Positions 1 to 7,742 of a stretch of DNA of 44,580 nt are shown in pieces. The translations under genes and the position numbers were made by a program. The DNA lies in contig JAILGF010000033.1 of the NCBI GenBank assembly GCA_024696945.1, positions 1-44,580 on the forward strand, given 5' to 3'. The notes under the pieces are model-generated. The model saw only the letters and a list, made by a program, of their open reading frames with translations. It was not told the origin of the DNA and did not search any database. Every line of letters starts with the position of its first letter. Positions within the stretch are counted from its first letter, which is position 1. The DNA is from Lachnospiraceae bacterium. GTDB lineage: Bacteria > Bacillota > Clostridia > Lachnospirales > Lachnospiraceae.

Positions 1-129
1 TCTTACGCTTCACAGCTTCTGAACAGGTCAAACGCTATTGCTTCCGCCGCAGGTCCTTCTGCCTACACCAGAACCGGAGGATACTCCTATTCCGGGTTAG
101 GTCAGTCAAGTTTTAGTGTGTGGATGTAA
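1..129 (+). CDS. C-terminal end of an unidentified protein (5' end outside window)
   Basis: The first frame of the plus strand is open from base 1 to a TAA at 127-129, giving 42 residues that end in SFSVWM. The tail is rich in Ser, Gly, Ala and Tyr, with no recognisable motif. A strong terminator follows 17 bases after the stop, which supports this being the real end of a plus-strand gene. It converges with the decayed minus-strand operon at 196-2472. I do not recognise the family and assign no function. Confidence 0.5.
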   Translation, partial: SYASQLLNRSNAIASAAGPSAYTRTGGYSYSGLGQSSFSVWM

Positions 130-146
130 TCTTAACACTTGGATGT

Positions 147-186
147 AAAAACCCGTCCTTTGGTTTCTGCCTAAGGACGGGTTTTG
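147..186 (+). terminator. Rho-independent terminator
   Basis: AAACCCGTCCTT and AAGGACGGGTTT form a perfect 12-bp stem around a roughly 12-base loop. The plus strand continues with a short T tract, and the A tract on the left side would serve the minus strand. It ends the gene whose stop is at 129. It lies just beyond the stop of the minus-strand pseudogene at 196, so it may act in both directions. Confidence 0.85.
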
Positions 187-195
187 TTAATAATA

Positions 196-513
196 TTAAG
201 AAAGTGCAGGAGCGGTGATGTGGATATTTGTAATTGCACACTGGTCACCCGTAATAGCGGTATATACTTCTTCCGTCGGATCAAAGACGGTCGTTATGTT
301 TTTTATGTATAAGCCCTGATTTTCGGTGGTCACTGTAACGACATTATCCTTTCTGGTGTATGAAACGGTTACGTCAAAGCCATCCTTATTTGCCTTTTTC
401 CATTCCTCCAGCCAACGAAATCATCTGTTCTGTTGGCAATGAACCTGTTTTCAGCCCATTCACCGGATTCCCAGATCTCTCCGTCGATTTCTAAAAAGAT
501 TTTTAATATTCAT
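196..513 (-). pseudogene. Small unidentified protein gene, broken by two frameshifts
   Basis: On the minus strand, a GGGGGAG ribosome binding site precedes ATG at 513. The reading MNIK must jump frame within an A run (near 499) to continue as EIDGEIWESGEWAENRF. It must jump again in a T run near 420 to reach RWLEEWKKANKDGFDVTV and a TAA at 196. Each break is repaired by a one-base change in a homopolymer. Rejoined, the product would be about 105 residues, beta-strand-rich towards the end, with no signal peptide and no family I recognise. It sits 19 bases downstream of the small ORF at 533-763 and is probably the third gene of the decayed operon. Confidence 0.6.
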
Positions 514-532
514 CTGTACTCCCCCGGTATTT

Positions 533-763
533 TTATATGGGATATCCGTCGAGTGAACCATACTGCTCTATCCAACAGAATTTTTCCCAATCGGACTGGC
601 TTAAGTATACTCTGGCAGCAACATAGTGATGTCTGCTTCCGGCTTCACAGTTCATTGCCTTATTGTATTTTTCATCTCCGACACATTTTCTGAAAAATGC
701 CTTTGCCTCTTCCTTATAAGCCCCCGACCTGTATTTACCAAGAGTGGTGATCGGTTCTTTCAT
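533..763 (-). CDS. Small hypothetical protein (76 aa)
   Basis: This short intact ORF has a good AAGGAAGGG ribosome binding site a few bases before ATG at 763. It begins 13 bases after the stop of the upstream NlpC/P60 gene, so it is probably co-transcribed with it. The product is soluble and charged, rich in Tyr, Trp and Lys, with no membrane segment or signal peptide. I do not recognise the family. Both flanking genes carry frameshifts while this one does not. A role tied to the cell-wall peptidase is possible but unsupported. Confidence 0.55.
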   Translation of the reverse strand: MKEPITTLGKYRSGAYKEEAKAFFRKCVGDEKYNKAMNCEAGSRHHYVAARVYLSQSDWEKFCWIEQYGSLDGYPI

Positions 764-776
764 TTCTAACCCTTCC

Positions 777-2472
777 TTATCGGCAGAAAACTACCGCATA
801 TGTAACTCTGTCCATTAATGTATTTCCGCTCTTCCCGATATTGATGGAGGTAAGAACGAATGAATTGTACATTATAACGCCGCCATCATCCCTTGCAGAA
901 TCAGTTGTATTCTGCAGAACATACGGTACTCCGTCATATGTTCCGAGGTACAGCATTACATGTCCCGGCATATAGAGAATTGTACCTAACGGCAGTTCTG
1001 ATATAATATCATATTTCTCTTTTGCGCTCTTTTCCGTCATGCTTACCACTTCGGCAGCAACCTTGATCTGCTGAGATGAATTTCTCGGAAGCAATACTCC
1101 GAAGCACCTGAACAGACTCTGAAGTGAAGAAGAACAATCCATTCCTTTTTCACTGCTGTCCCCCCATGAATAAGGAGTTCCGAGAATATTTCCGGACATT
1201 TCCAGCAGGTTTGCACGTGTAAACTTAAGAATGCTTCCGTCGATATCTGCGGGAGCTTCAGCCGCAAGTAATACGGCATTGCCTTTTTCATCCCTTGTTA
1301 CAAGGAGTACCTTTTCCTCATCATGCAGCAGATATGTACCCATACGGAGAAAAACGCTCTTTACGGTTCCGTCTTCAAGCTTAAACTCAACTTCGCCAGT
1401 ACTCTTGGGGCACCATACATCTGCTTTCGAAAATGCTTCTGCTGCATTAAGAAATACATCCCTGTCACACAATCCCACCGAAGCCTTTTTAATCCAGCCG
1501 TTATAATCATAAGCTTGAACGAAATACCATTCTCCGTCCTTAGATTCCCAAAGAACTATCATCGGTTCTCCATAGTTGAGTCCGGTTTCCTGCATATAAT
1601 CATAAAGATTTTTCTCATTTGTAAGGAAGATATCCGTAGGAAAAGCCCTTATACTTGCATTTTCGACAGCAAGTGCATATCCTGTTTCAAAGCTGCCGGC
1701 ATCAAGATTTCTGTTTTCTTTAATATCTTCGATCTCTTTCTCGGTTATTTTTCTTTCATGGATATATTCCTTCGACGGGAAGGAATAATCCTCTATCATA
1801 GCCTTAACGTCTTCGGAAGTATATTCCTTACCGTCAGTAAGGTCTATCAGACCTGAACCGTTGGTTTTGTTTGCGGCATTAAATGCGGCGATATCCTCTT
1901 CCAAAAAAATAACCTTATCATCTCCGTACAGGCTCTTCCAATAATCTATGCTAAACTGTTCAGTTGCTTGGGGATCCCAGGGATTATCGGTCCTGTCTAT
2001 CGAGATATCTGCCTTGGCGCTTCCGGTAACCGTAATCTCCGCTGCCTTTTTTCTGAAAACATCGGCCTTTGCACCTGCGTAAGCCTTGATCTTTATCTTT
2101 GCGGATTTTTTGCACAGATAAATTCCTTCACTGTACCCTTAAGCTTATATGTATTTCCCGTAGCCTTCTCGGTGTACGATGCCGCTGCCTTTATGGTAAT
2201 GCTTTTAAATACGGCACTGTAACGATTTTTGCGTTGGGAGCATTTATCACCAGTGTTTTACCGGCGCTCTGTTCTGTCTTTGCGATATTTACAGTTACAC
2301 TTTCTTTGGTTGAAAACACGATTTTTTTGCTTTCGCCCTTAATGGCTGCAGCCAGTTCATCCTCAGAAGAAACGGTTATGCTTTTGGAGGATGCGCTTAC
2401 CGTTATGCAGCCCATAAGCAATACAAAACATAAAGTCAGGATCAGAATACCTTTTTTCTTTACAGCTCTCAT
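777..2472 (-). pseudogene. Secreted SH3-NlpC/P60 cell-wall peptidase gene, two frameshifts
   Basis: ATG at 2472 follows an AGGAGA site and opens a lipoprotein-like signal sequence (hydrophobic stretch, then LLMGC). An Ala/Lys/Val-rich repeat-like domain follows. The frame breaks near 2208 (T run) and again near 2112 (A run). The third frame then reads through an SH3b1-like domain (SIRAFPTD, GEWYFVQAYDYNGW) to an NlpC/P60 domain. That domain has catalytic Cys in GMDCSSS, His in MPGHVMLYLG, and a downstream Asn in LQNT. Intact relatives of the SH3-NlpC type hydrolyse gamma-D-glutamyl bonds in muropeptides. The catalytic half is complete, but with these frameshifts no full-length secreted enzyme would be made. 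Sequencing error in homopolymers is the main alternative. Confidence 0.75.
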
Positions 2473-2512
2473 TGTTAAAAATCTCCTCTATTATCAGAAT
2501 TTTTTACTTCCT

Positions 2513-3619
2513 TCAAGCAGCCTTCTTAAAAAGAATATCGATATTGTTTATACCGTTCTCATAGGTATAATTTACATTTTCAGCAATATTCTTTACTATC
2601 ACGGCCGAAAGATCAACGGTACCTTCAGTAGGGTCATACTGCATTCCGCTGTAATTGATGTTCATCCTGAGCCTGTCATCCGTATCCGTCATTTCGGCAA
2701 CTATCTTTATGGGATACTCGTTATAGTAAACCTCAGAATAGGGAACCAGATTCTGTGATACGATCTCCTCAAATACAAGCCGGATATTTTTGATAAGCTT
2801 CTCCGGAAGCAATAGGTCTCTTGCATATCTCTCAAGCTCTGAGGTAAATCCGGCAAAATCATATCCGGCATTCTTTATCTCCAGATTGAGCTGATTCAGG
2901 CGTTTGATATATGCTCCCGTTTTTTCCTTTCCGGGATTGTCGAATATCTGCTCAGGTGCCCCTTCCTCGTATATCACACCTTCATCCATATAGAATACAC
3001 GGTTTGAAATCTCACGCGCAAAATTCATCTCATGTGTAACAACCAGCATGGTCATTCCTTCACTTGCCAGTTTTCTTATAACCTGGACAACCTCTGCGAC
3101 CATTGCGGGATTTAAAGAGGAAATGGTCTCGTCAAAAAGGAGCACCTCGGGCTTCATAGCCATCGCACGTGCTATGGCTGCACGCTGCTTTTCGCCTTCA
3201 GTAAGCTCCGAAGGGGAATTAAGCGCCCTTTCGGCAAGTCCCACTCGCTTCAGCAGCTCCATTCCTTCATCATACGCTTTCTGTTTTGGCATTTTAAGGA
3301 TATTGATAGGTGCTGTCATTACATTCTCTATGATATTAAGATTGTGGAAAAAACTTATGGACTGGGTAACCATACCCATTTTTCTTCTGATGAAATCAAT
3401 CGGACAATCCGGTGAGGTTATCTCCGTTCCGTCAAAAAACACCTTTCCGCTTGTAGGCTTTTCCAACTGATAAAGGCATCTTAACAGAGTTGATTTTCCG
3501 GAGTTTGAGGGACCGATAACCGAAATAATGTCTCCGGCGTTGATCTCGGCGTTTACATCCTTTAAGGGAGTTGCATTGGGATATTCTTTTCTTAAATGTT
3601 CGATTTTGATCAGACTCAT
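2513..3619 (-). CDS. ABC transporter ATPase fused to an RsbW-like HATPase domain
   Basis: Residues 1-235 form an amino-acid-importer-type ABC ATPase. Visible elements are Walker A GPSNSGKST (36-44), Q-loop MVTQ, a deviant signature LTEGEKQR, Walker B LLFDET with D163/E164, and the switch His196 in VVTHEM. The usual Pro-Thr after the Walker B Glu is altered. Residues 245-368 match the histidine-kinase-like ATPase fold of anti-sigma kinases: FEEIVSQN resembles the N box, and NYSGMQYDP replaces the usual DNG motif. The ATP-binding Asp is therefore missing. No permease or binding-protein gene is adjacent. Family members energise import with membrane partners; here the extra domain suggests a regulatory input (inference). 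Confidence 0.8.
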   Translation of the reverse strand: MSLIKIEHLRKEYPNATPLKDVNAEINAGDIISVIGPSNSGKSTLLRCLYQLEKPTSGKVFFDGTEITSPDCPIDFIRRKMGMVTQSISFFHNLNIIENVMTAPINILKMPKQKAYDEGMELLKRVGLAERALNSPSELTEGEKQRAAIARAMAMKPEVLLFDETISSLNPAMVAEVVQVIRKLASEGMTMLVVTHEMNFAREISNRVFYMDEGVIYEEGAPEQIFDNPGKEKTGAYIKRLNQLNLEIKNAGYDFAGFTSELERYARDLLLPEKLIKNIRLVFEEIVSQNLVPYSEVYYNEYPIKIVAEMTDTDDRLRMNINYSGMQYDPTEGTVDLSAVIVKNIAENVNYTYENGINNIDILFKKAA

Positions 3620-3666
3620 AGTGTTTTTCTCCTATATTTTATGTGATTAAGGGACTATATCACATC

Positions 3667-3687
3667 ATGTCCAATAAATGTCCAATA
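3667..3687. repeat. Tandem 10-base direct repeat in divergent promoter region
   Basis: ATGTCCAATA occurs at 3667-3676 and again at 3678-3687, an 11-base period, close to one helical turn. It lies between the divergently read ABC-HATPase gene and the 5'-nucleotidase gene. It could be an operator, but no regulator is identified. Confidence 0.4.
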
Positions 3688-3705
3688 TAATTATTAATTT
3701 TATTA

Positions 3706-3734
3706 TTGTCTTTCGTAATTCCGTATGATATATT
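3706..3734 (+). promoter_or_regulatory. Candidate promoter of the 5'-nucleotidase gene
   Basis: TTGTCT at 3706-3711 and TATATT at 3729-3734 are separated by 17 bases. They sit about 75 bases upstream of the gene's ATG at 3811 in an AT-rich intergenic stretch. Called by eye from the sigma-A consensus. Confidence 0.5.
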
Positions 3735-3810
3735 ATAAATTGCGTTTAATGCAGCGGAAAACTGAAGTATCACAAGGTTTTCCATTATTAAAGAAAAGAG
3801 GTAAAGGAAG

Positions 3811-5775
3811 ATGAAACGTTTCTATTCATTACTGCTTACTTTAGCAGTAGTCTTCTCGATGATCGGCTTTATCCCTGCAAATGCAGCAACCGATCCGTCG
3901 GCTGTCGGAAAACCCAAGATTTCCGTTAAGGTTTCCGAGAATACCGCAAAGCTTACCATCAAGAAGACAGCAAATGCCGAAGGCTATTATGTGTATCTGA
4001 AATCCGCATCGGATAAAGACTTCAGCCAGGTGGCTGAAATAGCCAAAAACGGAGCTTCCAAAAGGAAGTACACCTTAAGCGGCCTTGCAGCAGGCGACTA
4101 CAAGGTCAAGGTAAGAGCTTATGCGGGAGAAAATCTTTCAAAATACAGTAAAACCAAGAGTTTTACCATAGAAGGCGCCAAGAGTTCAGAGCCGAAGGAT
4201 ATAGTTATCCTTTTCACCAGCGATGTACACTGCGGAGTAGATCAGGGCTTCACTTATGTTGGACTTAAGGCTGTAAAAGATAAGCTTATCGCAGACGGAA
4301 ATGCCGTAATTTTAGTTGATGACGGTGACTCCATTCAGGGTGAACCCATCGGAACACTTACCGCCGGTGAAGCAAATATCAAGCTTATGAATGCTGTAGG
4401 ATATGAGATAGCAATACCCGGAAACCATGAGTTTGACTACGGTATGGATCGTTTCCTCGAGCTTACCAAGCTTGCCGATTTCAAGTATATCAGCAGCAAT
4501 TTTAATTTCAAGGGCGAACTGGTATTTGATCCCTATGTTATCAAAGAACTCGGCGGCAAGAAGGTAGCCTTTGTAGGTATTACCACTCCTAAAACCATTA
4601 CTTCATCCACTCCTCATTATTTCCAGGATGAGAACGGAAACTATGTTTACGGTTTCCTTCAGGATGAAACAGGAGAAGCCGTATATAACGCTGTTCAAAA
4701 GGCTGTAGATGATGCCAGATCCGAAGGAGCCGATTATGTTGTGGCAATGGCTCATCTCGGCAATGAGACCGAATGTGAGCCCTGGACCTATGTTGACGTA
4801 ATTACACACACAAACGGAATTGATGTATTCCTTGACGGACATAGTCATGATACAGATTCTGCTAAAGTAATCAACAAAGACGGAAAAGAAATCATCCGTC
4901 AGGCTTGTGGAACCAAGCTTGCCAACATCGGCTGGGTAAGGATAAACAGCAAGGACGGAAACATTTCCACAGGTCTTTATACCTGGACTAACAGCGAAAG
5001 CCTTCCTGAAGTTATCGGTACGCAGAATGCAATGACCGCCGAACTTTCCAAGGCTCTTGATTCTCTGAACGAAAGACTTGCTACAGTAGTCGCAAAAACC
5101 GGTGTAGATCTGATCATCTACGATCCCGTTGCAAAGGATGACGCCGGAAATCCAATACGTATCGTACGTTCAGCTGAAACTAACCTCGGTGACCTGTGTG
5201 CAGATGCATACAGAGATCAGGCCGGTTCCGACGTAGCCATCGTAAACGGCGGAGGAATCCGTGTAAGTATCTCTAAGGGCGATATCACATATAAGGACAT
5301 TTTAAACGTTCATCCTTTCGGAAACATGCTCACAGTTAGGGAAGTAACCGGTCAGCAGATTCTTGACGCTCTTGAATGGGGATGCCGTGCAACTCCGAGC
5401 AGCAACGGCGGATTCCCTCAGGTATCGGGTATTTCGTTTGAGATCCATACCTATATTGAAAGCACCTGTACATCCGACGAAAATGGAATGTTTACCGGAG
5501 TAAGCGGAGAATACCGTGTAAAGAACGTAAAGGTAGGCAGTGAACCTCTTGACCTTAATAAGAAATATACTCTTGCTTCCCATAATTATCTGCTGATCAA
5601 TCATGGTGACGGATATGCAATGTTTGACGGGACACCTATCCTTCAGGATTCTGTTAAGCTTGATAATCAGGTTCTTATGGATTACATCATCAATACTCTC
5701 GGAGGAGTTGTAGGTGATGAATATTCGAATCCTTACGGAGAAGGACGTATAGTTGCAGTAGAAAAAGCAGAATAA
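3811..5775 (+). CDS. Secreted 5'-nucleotidase / metallophosphatase
   Basis: The 654-residue product starts with a clear Sec signal peptide (hydrophobic core, cleavage near ANAATD). A fibronectin-type-III-like module follows at about 33-122. A calcineurin-like metallophosphatase domain has SDVHCG (137-142), DDGDS, GNHEFDYG (204-211), AHLGNE and DGHSHD as metal ligands. The C-terminal substrate-binding 5'-nucleotidase domain includes NLGDLCADAY and NGGGIR. UshA/YfkN-type enzymes release phosphate and nucleosides from extracellular nucleotides. A GGTAAAGGAAG site precedes the ATG. No LPXTG anchor is seen, so it is probably released or held by the N-terminal module. It is a single-gene unit ending at a strong terminator. 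Confidence 0.9.
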   Translation: MKRFYSLLLTLAVVFSMIGFIPANAATDPSAVGKPKISVKVSENTAKLTIKKTANAEGYYVYLKSASDKDFSQVAEIAKNGASKRKYTLSGLAAGDYKVKVRAYAGENLSKYSKTKSFTIEGAKSSEPKDIVILFTSDVHCGVDQGFTYVGLKAVKDKLIADGNAVILVDDGDSIQGEPIGTLTAGEANIKLMNAVGYEIAIPGNHEFDYGMDRFLELTKLADFKYISSNFNFKGELVFDPYVIKELGGKKVAFVGITTPKTITSSTPHYFQDENGNYVYGFLQDETGEAVYNAVQKAVDDARSEGADYVVAMAHLGNETECEPWTYVDVITHTNGIDVFLDGHSHDTDSAKVINKDGKEIIRQACGTKLANIGWVRINSKDGNISTGLYTWTNSESLPEVIGTQNAMTAELSKALDSLNERLATVVAKTGVDLIIYDPVAKDDAGNPIRIVRSAETNLGDLCADAYRDQAGSDVAIVNGGGIRVSISKGDITYKDILNVHPFGNMLTVREVTGQQILDALEWGCRATPSSNGGFPQVSGISFEIHTYIESTCTSDENGMFTGVSGEYRVKNVKVGSEPLDLNKKYTLASHNYLLINHGDGYAMFDGTPILQDSVKLDNQVLMDYIINTLGGVVGDEYSNPYGEGRIVAVEKAE

Positions 5776-5795
5776 ACAAATAAACCGCAATAAAT

Positions 5796-5835
5796 AAAAA
5801 ATCTCCGGATCAATCGGATCCGGAGATTTTTTTAT
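5796..5835. terminator. Bidirectional terminator
   Basis: ATCTCCGGATC (5801-5811) and GATCCGGAGAT (5817-5827) form an 11-bp stem with a 5-base loop. A tracts lie on the left and T tracts on the right, so both strands end in U-rich tails. It separates the convergent 5'-nucleotidase gene and the RsbW-like gene. Confidence 0.92.
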
Positions 5836-5848
5836 AAACCTGTTTGGG

Positions 5849-6481
5849 TTAAAAGCTTCTTTTTTCTATTACCATTTTTACGGTATTGCCCGATACACCT
5901 ACGCGTACATCGTCCGCAAGCTTGGCAACAACTGATTTTTCCAGTTCATCCCATGCTTCTTCTTTTGCCTTGTCTTCCGAAGCGATGCTGACCGAATTTT
6001 TGTAGCTCTCAAGAGACCACATGAAGTTTACCGCATGTACTGTACTGCCCGGAGCAACCTCACACATACCGAGGTTCATGTATGCCATATCGCTGTAATC
6101 GCTCTGAAGGCTTCCAACCTCATCAATACTGTATAAACCGTTTTCAATGAGCTGTCTTATCTTGCCCATAAAGCCCTTTGCTGCAGTATTCTTTTTATCC
6201 GAAGAGGCCTCTATAAGCTCCTTCTTCTTAACATAGTCCATTGCAGTATTGGCTGTAAGGCAGATACGTACCGCACATTTCTTATCACTCTCGATCCAGA
6301 AATCGGCGGTAAAATCGCCTGTGATTGCTTCTACCATGCCTATTGTTTCTTCGGCCAAGAGACGTACTCTTAAAGCCTGTTTATGATCGAGACCGGTATA
6401 TACGGCAAATTTGGAAGCCTCCTCAACCGCTTCAGCAAAGCCCGTCCCGTCACTTCTTAATGCAATTTTATCTGTCTGCAT
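5849..6481 (-). CDS. RsbW-like (histidine-kinase-fold) protein, divergent
   Basis: This 210-residue soluble protein has LLAEETIGMVEAI near residues 41-53. That resembles the N-box helix of anti-sigma-factor serine kinases, and the C-terminal strand VRVGVSGNTVKMVIEK also fits the fold. The usual DNG and glycine-lid motifs are not clear, so kinase activity is uncertain. It lies 26 bases downstream of a STAS-domain gene. Such pairs normally work by partner switching: the kinase-like protein binds either its target or the STAS protein. No sigma factor or PP2C phosphatase is beside them, so the target is unknown. GAAAGG precedes ATG at 6481. Confidence 0.65.
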   Translation of the reverse strand: MQTDKIALRSDGTGFAEAVEEASKFAVYTGLDHKQALRVRLLAEETIGMVEAITGDFTADFWIESDKKCAVRICLTANTAMDYVKKKELIEASSDKKNTAAKGFMGKIRQLIENGLYSIDEVGSLQSDYSDMAYMNLGMCEVAPGSTVHAVNFMWSLESYKNSVSIASEDKAKEEAWDELEKSVVAKLADDVRVGVSGNTVKMVIEKRSF

Positions 6482-6507
6482 AAAAAAACCTTTCTATGTA
6501 TTAAGGA

Positions 6508-6807
6508 TCATTCAATTGTCAAAATATCCGAGAAACCTGTGATATCAAATACTTCCTTAACTTCCTCAGACAGGTTCTTTACTACCATGGATCCCTGCTT
6601 GCTCATGGTCTTATGAGCCGAAAGCAGTACTCTGAGTCCGGCACTGGAAACATACTCAAGCTTCTCAGCATCAATAGTAAGCTTTGTAATTCCTGATAAG
6701 ATTTCTTTTAACTCAGATTCAAACTGAGGTGCGGTAACTGTATCAAGTCTGCCCTCAAGTGCAACCAGAAGATCGGATCCTTTTTTCTCTTTTGTAACGT
6801 TCAGCAT
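6508..6807 (-). CDS. STAS-domain protein (anti-sigma factor antagonist-like)
   Basis: The 99-residue product is a single STAS domain. YVSSAGLRVLL carries the conserved Ser that RsbW-type kinases phosphorylate in RsbV/SpoIIAA. The start at 6807 is chosen because GGAGGGAGAG lies just before it; an in-frame ATG at 6840 lacks such a site. It is the first gene of a two-gene unit with the RsbW-like protein at 5849-6481 and has its own TATAAT box. The predicted role is to sequester the RsbW-like partner when dephosphorylated. Confidence 0.85.
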   Translation of the reverse strand: MLNVTKEKKGSDLLVALEGRLDTVTAPQFESELKEILSGITKLTIDAEKLEYVSSAGLRVLLSAHKTMSKQGSMVVKNLSEEVKEVFDITGFSDILTIE

Positions 6808-6877
6808 AAATTTACTCTCCCTCCGTAAATGTGTTTTCATAAGGAATACGGTGACATTTTGTCTGCCTTATGAGCGT

Positions 6878-6883
6878 ATTATA
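6878..6883 (-). promoter_or_regulatory. -10 box (TATAAT) upstream of the STAS gene
   Basis: A perfect TATAAT on the minus strand lies about 70 bases upstream of the STAS start, in an AT-rich spacer after the response-regulator gene. The -35 region is T-rich and poor. It suggests the STAS/RsbW pair is transcribed separately from the long run upstream. Confidence 0.5.
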
Positions 6884-6925
6884 ACATAACATTTAAAAAA
6901 AACAAATAAAAATTTAATAAATATC

Positions 6926-7729
6926 TCAAGCCTTGTCAACAACCTTCCAATACATCATACTTTCGGTCATACTCGCCCAGGAATACGCGTTCATATATTC
7001 TCCCCGGTAAGAGTTTACGGCATCACTGTCGCCCGAAAAGAAAAGATACGCGTCGCATTTGAAATTTTCCGGTCTTACCCTGAGAGACCCTTTCTTAAGC
7101 TCAAATATCTCTTCCATGCCATATTCCTTTAAGGTTTCGCGAAGGCTTCTGATATATACGTCCAGCTGTTTCTGCATTTTTCTGTCATAAAGCCTATCCT
7201 CCCACAGGATCGAAAAGACCTCAGCCCGCGACACACCCGTGCCCTGTTTGTCTACAAGGTATGCCAACATCTCCTTACATTTTGCCATTTTAAAGCTTAC
7301 CGGCTGTCCGTCCACGAATACATCAAAATTGCCGAAGGTCTGAACCGTGACATGCCCGGTCAGCACGTTTCTCTTTCCGGAAAGGGCATATTCTATATCC
7401 TCTTTGAGCCGCTCCGCGGTTATCGGCTTTAAAAGATACCCTGAGACATGCAGGGCAAAGGCCTCCACCGCGTACTCCGAATATCCCGTAAGAAATATGA
7501 TCGCGGTATCCGGCCATCTTTTCTTTATTTCCATTGCCAGCTCAAGCCCGTTCATTCCCGGCATATCAATATCAAGAAGCGCCAGCTCTGCAGGGTCGGT
7601 CTCCAGAAACGGGATTACGTCTTCCGAACGCGTAAACCCACGGACTTCATCAAATATATTCAGTTCTCTGCACATGGATACGGTATCTTCCATCAGAAGT
7701 CTTTCATCATCCACACAAATCGCTTTCAT
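6926..7729 (-). CDS. Response regulator with SARP/BTAD-type output domain
   Basis: Residues 1-120 are a receiver domain with acidic pair D7/D8, phospho-acceptor D53 in LLDIDMPG, Thr in FLTGYSE and Lys in YLLKP. Residues about 128-267 form a winged-helix transcriptional-activator domain (VQTFGNFDVFVDG, KCKEMLAYLVD, LYDRKMQKQLDVYIRSLR), as in SARP/BTAD regulators. It is not a LytTR or OmpR output. It follows the sensor kinase gene by 13 bases, so the two form a two-component system. It is the last gene of the long minus-strand run that includes the mannoside genes. Its targets are unknown. Confidence 0.88.
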   Translation of the reverse strand: MKAICVDDERLLMEDTVSMCRELNIFDEVRGFTRSEDVIPFLETDPAELALLDIDMPGMNGLELAMEIKKRWPDTAIIFLTGYSEYAVEAFALHVSGYLLKPITAERLKEDIEYALSGKRNVLTGHVTVQTFGNFDVFVDGQPVSFKMAKCKEMLAYLVDKQGTGVSRAEVFSILWEDRLYDRKMQKQLDVYIRSLRETLKEYGMEEIFELKKGSLRVRPENFKCDAYLFFSGDSDAVNSYRGEYMNAYSWASMTESMMYWKVVDKA

Positions 7730-7742
7730 TCTCGGTACCGTC

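Noticed and set aside
196..2472. Programmed ribosomal frameshifting
   Set aside because: Four separate shifts in two genes, with no slippery heptamer plus pseudoknot pattern; decay or sequencing error is simpler.
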